From Nitrospinota bacterium (lineage in GTDB: Bacteria > UBA8248): 9,162 nucleotides of DNA. Below the pieces are notes generated by a model. It saw only the letters and a program-made list of their open reading frames with translations, ran no database searches and was not told the DNA's origin. This document shows positions 5,604 through 9,162 of this stretch, piece by piece; position 1 is the first letter of the stretch, and the number at the start of each line of letters is the position of its first letter. Position numbers and translations under genes: made by a program. The stretch spans positions 1-9,162 of the forward strand of contig JAPYQX010000098.1 of the NCBI GenBank assembly GCA_029937135.1. Direction: 5' to 3'.

Positions 5604-6419
5604 TTGAGCGGCGAAACCACCACAACGAGCTGGAAGGCCAAGGCGGAATTCTACTTCAGGGCCGTGCTCGAGAACCTGTTACCGATTGCGATCCTGCTCG
5701 GCATATGGGAATTCGTGAGCTGGAATGAGTGGGTCCCCCCCCAGCTGTTCCCGCGGATTCTCACAATTTTCTTCGACATGGTCGAGGAAATAACCGACGG
5801 CGTATTGCTCACCCACATCGGCACCTCGATTGTCCGCCTGCTTATTTCGGTGTTCTTCGCACTCATCGCCGGCACAATTATCGGCATCGTGATGGGCGCC
5901 TCGCGGACTTTCGAGTGGATGCTCGTGCCCGTCGTCAACTTCTTCAGCGTGATTCCGGGCATCGCCCTGTTTCCGGCGACGATTCTCTTTTGGGGGCTGA
6001 CGGAGCAGGCGGTCGTCATCACTATCTCTTTCGCCACCTCCATTCCCATCATCCTGAACACCTGGGTGGGTGTGAAGACGGTGAACGAAACGCTGGTGCA
6101 TGCGGCGCGCTCGATGGAGACGAAGGGTCTCGCTCTCCTGCTGAAGGTCCTGCTCCCCGGTTCGCTCCCAGTGGTGATCGCGGGGTGGCGAATCGGCATC
6201 GCCAGGGCCTGGCGCGTCCTTCTGGCGGGGGAGTTGCTCGCCTCGCCCGAAATGGGCCTCGGGGTGCGTATTTTCGACGCCCAGGAGACGCTGAACAGCG
6301 CCGTCATCTACGGCGGCATCATCATCATCGGTTTTCTGGGCTTCGCGATGGAGCGCCTTGTTCTCCGCTCGCTCGAGGTGGCGACCGTTCAGCGCTGGGG
6401 AATGATGAGAGAGCTTTAG
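5604..6419 (+). CDS. ABC transporter permease, NitT/TauT (SsuC/TauC) type
   Basis: The 271-residue inner-membrane permease starts with TTG at 5604, set by a strong CGGAGG 7 nt upstream. Hydrophobic segments at about 24-40, 72-98, 106-130, 135-156, 186-208 and 232-256 give the six-helix type I importer layout. The coupling loop that docks onto the ATPase is visible at 167-194 (AARSMETKGLALLLKVLLP...P...G). Aligned without gaps to the usual EAA motif, the conserved glycine is replaced by E172, although the downstream V-x-L-P is intact. The single permease presumably forms a homodimer. It belongs with the preceding ATPase and binding protein. The VOC gene begins 29 bases after its stop, so the catabolic genes are probably co-transcribed. 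Confidence 0.92.
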   Translation: MSGETTTTSWKAKAEFYFRAVLENLLPIAILLGIWEFVSWNEWVPPQLFPRILTIFFDMVEEITDGVLLTHIGTSIVRLLISVFFALIAGTIIGIVMGASRTFEWMLVPVVNFFSVIPGIALFPATILFWGLTEQAVVITISFATSIPIILNTWVGVKTVNETLVHAARSMETKGLALLLKVLLPGSLPVVIAGWRIGIARAWRVLLAGELLASPEMGLGVRIFDAQETLNSAVIYGGIIIIGFLGFAMERLVLRSLEVATVQRWGMMREL

Positions 6420-6448
6420 GTCGAGCGCCCCCGGTGGAAGAAAAAAAA

Positions 6449-6949
6449 ATGATTCGAACGCTTCGTCTCCAGCATATGGCGATCAAGGTGCGCGACCTCG
6501 ACCGCTCAATCCGTTTCTACGATGAAGTCCTGGGCTTCAGGCTCCGTTCTCGCCACGAGGCGGGCTCTCATCCCGCCGCCCCCTTCGGCTCGGCCTTCAT
6601 GTACCTGGACGATTATCACCACCAGCTCGCCATATTCTCGGTCCCCGGTGACTGGGTGGACGCCGAGGGCGAGGACACCTGCTTGAGGCACGATGTGGGA
6701 CTCCACCACCTGGCCTTCGAGGTAGCGGGCCAGAAGGAATTCGACGAGGCCGTCGCCTTCCTCCAATCGAGGGATGACGCCGAAATTGTATGGGGCCCGC
6801 TCCGGCTGGACGAAAGCAACGGCCTGTGGGGCGGCCACGAAGGCGTCTACTTCCTGGACCCGGACGGCAACCGCATCGAGATTTTTCACGACTCCGATCT
6901 ATATCCCGGCAGCCTGCCCGGCTGGCAGCCCGAAATTCCAGAAGATTAA
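6449..6949 (+). CDS. VOC-superfamily (glyoxalase / extradiol dioxygenase-like) metalloenzyme
   Basis: The 166-residue protein starts at an ATG directly after an A9 run, with GGTGGAAG as a modest ribosome binding site. It has two beta-alpha-beta-beta-beta modules of the vicinal oxygen chelate fold. Candidate metal ligands are H9 (QHMAIKVRDLDRSIRFYDEVLGF), H87 (LHHLAFEV) and E144 (DPDGNRIEIFHDS), the standard H-H-E arrangement for a divalent metal. H57/H58 (YHHQLAIF) near the centre is a further possible ligand. The tail (PGSLPGWQPEIPED) resembles catechol 2,3-dioxygenase-like members, and the length fits one-domain forms. Possible activities are ring cleavage, glyoxalase, epimerase or lyase; sequence alone cannot choose. 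It follows importer genes and precedes a second VOC protein and a hydroxyacid dehydrogenase, suggesting catabolism of the imported solute. Confidence 0.88.
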   Translation: MIRTLRLQHMAIKVRDLDRSIRFYDEVLGFRLRSRHEAGSHPAAPFGSAFMYLDDYHHQLAIFSVPGDWVDAEGEDTCLRHDVGLHHLAFEVAGQKEFDEAVAFLQSRDDAEIVWGPLRLDESNGLWGGHEGVYFLDPDGNRIEIFHDSDLYPGSLPGWQPEIPED

Positions 6950-7002
6950 CCGGCGGGCTCGGGGCAGCAGGGAACCTACGGAGGGGGGGAGGAAAAAGCG
7001 CC

Positions 7003-7389
7003 ATGTTCCGCCACGATCATATTCATCACCACGCCGCCAACCCCGTCGGAGCCATCGCATGGTACAAGTACGTGTTTGACGTCGTAGAACTTGAGCGCTA
7101 CGACATCCGGGGCGGCGAGGCCGTCCGCCTCGACGTCGGCGGGGTGAACATAATTGTCCAGGAAATCCGGCCTGGCGAGGTATGGGCGCCCGCCCCGGAA
7201 TCCCCCTACCACGGCGCCGATCATTTTTGCTTCCAGGTGAACGATATCGAGGCGGCCGACAAGATCCTCAGAGAGCGCGGCGCCGATATTTTCGACGGCC
7301 CCCGGACGCCGCGCCCCGGCTACGGCGTCATCCACCTGAAAGGCCCCGACGGGGTCCACATCGAACTCATCATGCGGCCGGATCATTAG
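7003..7389 (+). CDS. Second VOC-superfamily protein
   Basis: This is a 128-residue single VOC domain, starting at an ATG preceded by a purine-rich GGAGGGGGGAGG. The N terminus is histidine-rich (RHDHIHHHAANP), with H6 or H8 the probable first ligand, followed by AIAWYKYVFDV, the usual FY/WY helix. H74 (GADHFCFQVNDI) and E121 (GPDGVHIELIM) complete the metal triad. It is clearly distinct from the longer VOC protein upstream and not a recent duplicate. The aliphatic pattern and WY helix resemble methylmalonyl-CoA epimerase-like and glyoxalase I-like groups, but substrate assignment is not possible. It sits 53 nt after one gene and 34 nt before the next, within the same plus-strand cluster. Confidence 0.87.
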   Translation: MFRHDHIHHHAANPVGAIAWYKYVFDVVELERYDIRGGEAVRLDVGGVNIIVQEIRPGEVWAPAPESPYHGADHFCFQVNDIEAADKILRERGADIFDGPRTPRPGYGVIHLKGPDGVHIELIMRPDH

Positions 7390-7423
7390 ACCCCGTTCAT
7401 ACTAACCAGCAGAGAGGATTTTC

Positions 7424-8401
7424 ATGGCAAAGGCAAAAAAGGGGACAGGCCCCCTCGTCGCACTCGCGGGCATCCGCTACCCCGATATTCATCTCGAGGA
7501 AAAAATTCTCGGCGCGCTCAACTGCCGTCTCGTGCGCGGAATGGCCGACAGCCCGGCGGCCGCGATCGAGCTTTGCCGCGAGGCCGAGGCCGTTCTCATC
7601 GGCGCGGCCCCGGACTTCACAGCCGGCGTCGTTGAAAATCTCGGCGCCTGCCGCATCCTCGCGCGCGCTGGAATCGGGGTGGATAACATCGATCTCGCCG
7701 CCGCGAAGGGCAAAGGAATTCCCGTAACGAACGTGCCTGACTACTGCATCGAGGAGGTCTCGGACCACGCGATGGCGCTGATTCTCTCCTTCGCGAGAAA
7801 ACTTTCCGAAGGGGCCGAGATCACCGCGGGCGGCGGCTGGGGCATTCTTCCCCTCCGGCCGATTCAGCCGCTGAACCGCTCCACCCTCGGCATCGTCGGC
7901 ATCGGTCGCATCGGCAGCGCCATCGCCAGAAAGGCCCGCGCCTTTGGCATGAATATCCTGGCGCATGACCCCTTCGCGCCGGATGCATCCTTCAAGCGCC
8001 TCAAGGCGGAGGAGGTGGGGATGGCCAGGCTTCTGCGCGCCTCGGACTACATCACCCTTCACGCCCCGCTGATCCCCAAGACACGCGGGATGATTGGCGA
8101 AGCCGCGCTTAAAAAGATGAAAAACGAGGCGGTTCTCATCAACGTCGCCCGGGGCGAGCTCATCGACGAGACCGCGCTCAGGAAAGCTCTCCGCTCGGGC
8201 GAGATTCGCGGGGCGGGCCTCGATGTGCTCTGCGAGGAGCCTCCCTCGAAAAAACACCCTCTCCTCGAGGTTCCCGGCTGCGTGATCACCCCGCACAGTG
8301 CCTGGTACTCGACCGCCGCGATGGAGGAGCTTCGCCGCAAATCCGCCGAAGAGGTCTTGAGGGTGTTGAGCGGGAAAAAACCCAAAAACCGCGTGGCCTA
8401 G
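7424..8401 (+). CDS. NAD-dependent D-2-hydroxyacid dehydrogenase (phosphoglycerate dehydrogenase / CtBP-like)
   Basis: The 325-residue cytoplasmic oxidoreductase starts at an ATG after AGAGAGGA. It has the usual split catalytic domain around a Rossmann domain. Visible features are ARAGIGVDNIDLAAAKGKGI (about 86-105), VPDYCIEEVSDHAMAL, the dinucleotide motif G159-x-G161-x2-G164 (GIVGIGRIG), ILAHDPF with the aspartate that selects NAD, and the catalytic triad R243 (NVARGELID), E272 (CEEPP) and H291 (TPHSAW). PHSAWYS resembles CtBP-like and 3-phosphoglycerate dehydrogenase-like members. There is no C-terminal ACT domain, so a role as the main serine-pathway enzyme is less likely. It converts a 2-oxo acid to a D-2-hydroxy acid or the reverse. 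As the last gene of the importer-VOC cluster, it probably handles a pathway product. Confidence 0.92.
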   Translation: MAKAKKGTGPLVALAGIRYPDIHLEEKILGALNCRLVRGMADSPAAAIELCREAEAVLIGAAPDFTAGVVENLGACRILARAGIGVDNIDLAAAKGKGIPVTNVPDYCIEEVSDHAMALILSFARKLSEGAEITAGGGWGILPLRPIQPLNRSTLGIVGIGRIGSAIARKARAFGMNILAHDPFAPDASFKRLKAEEVGMARLLRASDYITLHAPLIPKTRGMIGEAALKKMKNEAVLINVARGELIDETALRKALRSGEIRGAGLDVLCEEPPSKKHPLLEVPGCVITPHSAWYSTAAMEELRRKSAEEVLRVLSGKKPKNRVA

Positions 8402-8452
8402 ACTTGGGGGCGTCTCACCGGTCGAGCGCGCCCAGCCAGCCATGCCCCCCGC

Positions 8453-8467
8453 ACACCCAATTGGTGT
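8453..8467. repeat. Small inverted repeat ACACC-CAATT-GGTGT
   Basis: This 5-bp stem encloses a CCAATTGG palindrome, about 50 bases after the dehydrogenase stop. It has no T tract, so it is not an intrinsic terminator. It may be an operator for the following gene or chance. The rest of 8402-8537 shows no gene and no clear terminator. Confidence 0.25.
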
Positions 8468-8537
8468 TAATCTCGGGAGAGGAGGACTGGTGCCCCGGTG
8501 ATCTATCGCTGGGGCCGAAATCGGTCAGCGGCGGGCG

Positions 8538-9162
8538 ATGAACGACACGAATGACGCGGGCGATTTTTCCGCGCGATGGAGTATTATCCTGGCGGTCGTC
8601 TTCGGCGGCACCGCCCTTTTCGGCTTCAAAACCCTGTACAGCTCCCTGCTTCTTTTAGCCGCTGGCCGCGACTGGACCGGTTTCGCCGCCCAGATTTTTT
8701 TTTCGCCGCCAGCTTCTTCGTGTTCTTCGCCTACGCGGCGTACGCCTATTTTCGCCTCGCCTCAGCCTGCGAATACCGGCCAGCGGATCAATTGAGGTGG
8801 AGCGCCCCGAGGCGCCTGCTCGATCTGGCGATGGCGTTTCTACTCTATGTCATACTGATCACGGCGGCGGGACCTCGGCCCGAATCCTCGACCCTGATCA
8901 TTTTTTCGGCTCTCGCCCTTTGGCATCTCGCCGCCGCCTGGCGCCTTTTCGCTCTGAGGGAAAGGGGCGAGCCGGACCGCCCGGGCGGCGGTATCCGCGC
9001 CCCTGTGTTGAGAAACTGCAGTGTCCGCACCCATTTGCTGATTCTGGGCGGCTACGCGCTGTCTATATTCATCTGGGGAAACCTGTTCATCCACCCGGCG
9101 GAGGAATTTCGAAAAGACTTCGATTTTCTCTGGGTCATCTGCGCCGGGGTGCTGCTCACGGC
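8538..9162 (+). CDS. Putative multi-pass membrane protein, frame broken at a T9 tract, 3' end outside window
   Basis: The ATG at 8538 opens a frame with one clear membrane segment (WSIILAVVFGGTALFGF, about 14-30) and a second hydrophobic stretch. The frame reaches a run of nine T (8695-8703) and then degenerates into serine/proline-rich sequence ending near 8795. Reading on in the -1 frame from the T tract restores a membrane protein (FFAASFFVFFAYAAYAYF, then LLDLAMAFLLYVILITAAG, IIFSALALWHLAAAW, LLILGGYALSIFIWGNLF) that stays open to the window edge. Thus 8538-8703 and 8702-9162 are one gene with a one-base change in the homopolymer. That could be an assembly error, a mutation, or slippage-dependent expression. 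There is only a weak ribosome binding site before the ATG. I recognise no family. The hydrophobic-loop pattern suggests at least five membrane spans. Confidence 0.6.

Noticed and set aside
5729..6949. 406-codon plus-strand frame that would fuse an upstream extension to the first VOC protein
   Set aside because: The upstream part is the permease gene read out of frame; the real VOC protein starts at ATG 6449, where the homology begins.
7397..8443. 348-codon minus-strand frame opposite the dehydrogenase
   Set aside because: The plus strand carries all dehydrogenase motifs and the catalytic triad; the minus frame has none.
1..9162. CRISPR array, tRNA, rRNA, insertion sequence, phage or toxin-antitoxin genes
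   Set aside because: No regularly spaced long repeats, cloverleaf-like segments, transposase motifs or paired small toxin genes were seen in either strand.

Overview
The window is high-GC bacterial DNA with compact, mostly plus-strand gene clusters. Gene content (tandem DUF6282-type metallohydrolases, a NitT/TauT-type importer, VOC enzymes, a D-2-hydroxyacid dehydrogenase and a D-threonine-aldolase-like enzyme) resembles uncultured soil or marine lineages such as Tectomicrobia, Rokubacteria or Nitrospinota. That placement is a guess from gene content. TAG ends six of the nine intact, complete genes, which is unusual at this GC and may be a lineage marker.

Layout: (1) 1-487, minus strand: 5' part of a PLP-dependent D-threonine aldolase / D-serine dehydratase-like gene running off the left edge. 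(2) 488-1080: a divergent intergenic region, a small zinc-ribbon gene broken by an in-frame TGA (705-887), then a stretch with three successive pairs of short direct repeats. (3) 1081-2865: two tandem colinear 296-aa amidohydrolase-superfamily proteins, about 59% identical by hand count, 3 nt apart. (4) 2866-3485: a leader with small hairpins, a seven-iron-type ferredoxin with an excellent ribosome binding site, and a very strong intrinsic terminator that insulates it. (5) 3569-8401: a likely operon of ABC ATPase, secreted substrate-binding protein, permease, two VOC-fold proteins and a D-2-hydroxyacid dehydrogenase. (6) 8538-9162: a multi-pass membrane protein whose frame breaks at a T9 tract and which continues past the right edge.

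Functional reading (inference): region 5 looks like an uptake-plus-catabolism module. A small, probably anionic organic solute is imported, transformed by metal-dependent VOC enzymes, and a 2-hydroxy/2-oxo acid is interconverted by the NAD-dependent dehydrogenase. The DUF6282 pair and the aldolase-like enzyme may act on related compounds. The substrate cannot be read from sequence. I saw no CRISPR array, tRNA, rRNA, transposase or phage gene. I did not find a clear new defence or mobile system. The best leads are the uncharacterised catabolic module, the paralogous hydrolase pair, and two genes interrupted by a stop or a frameshift.
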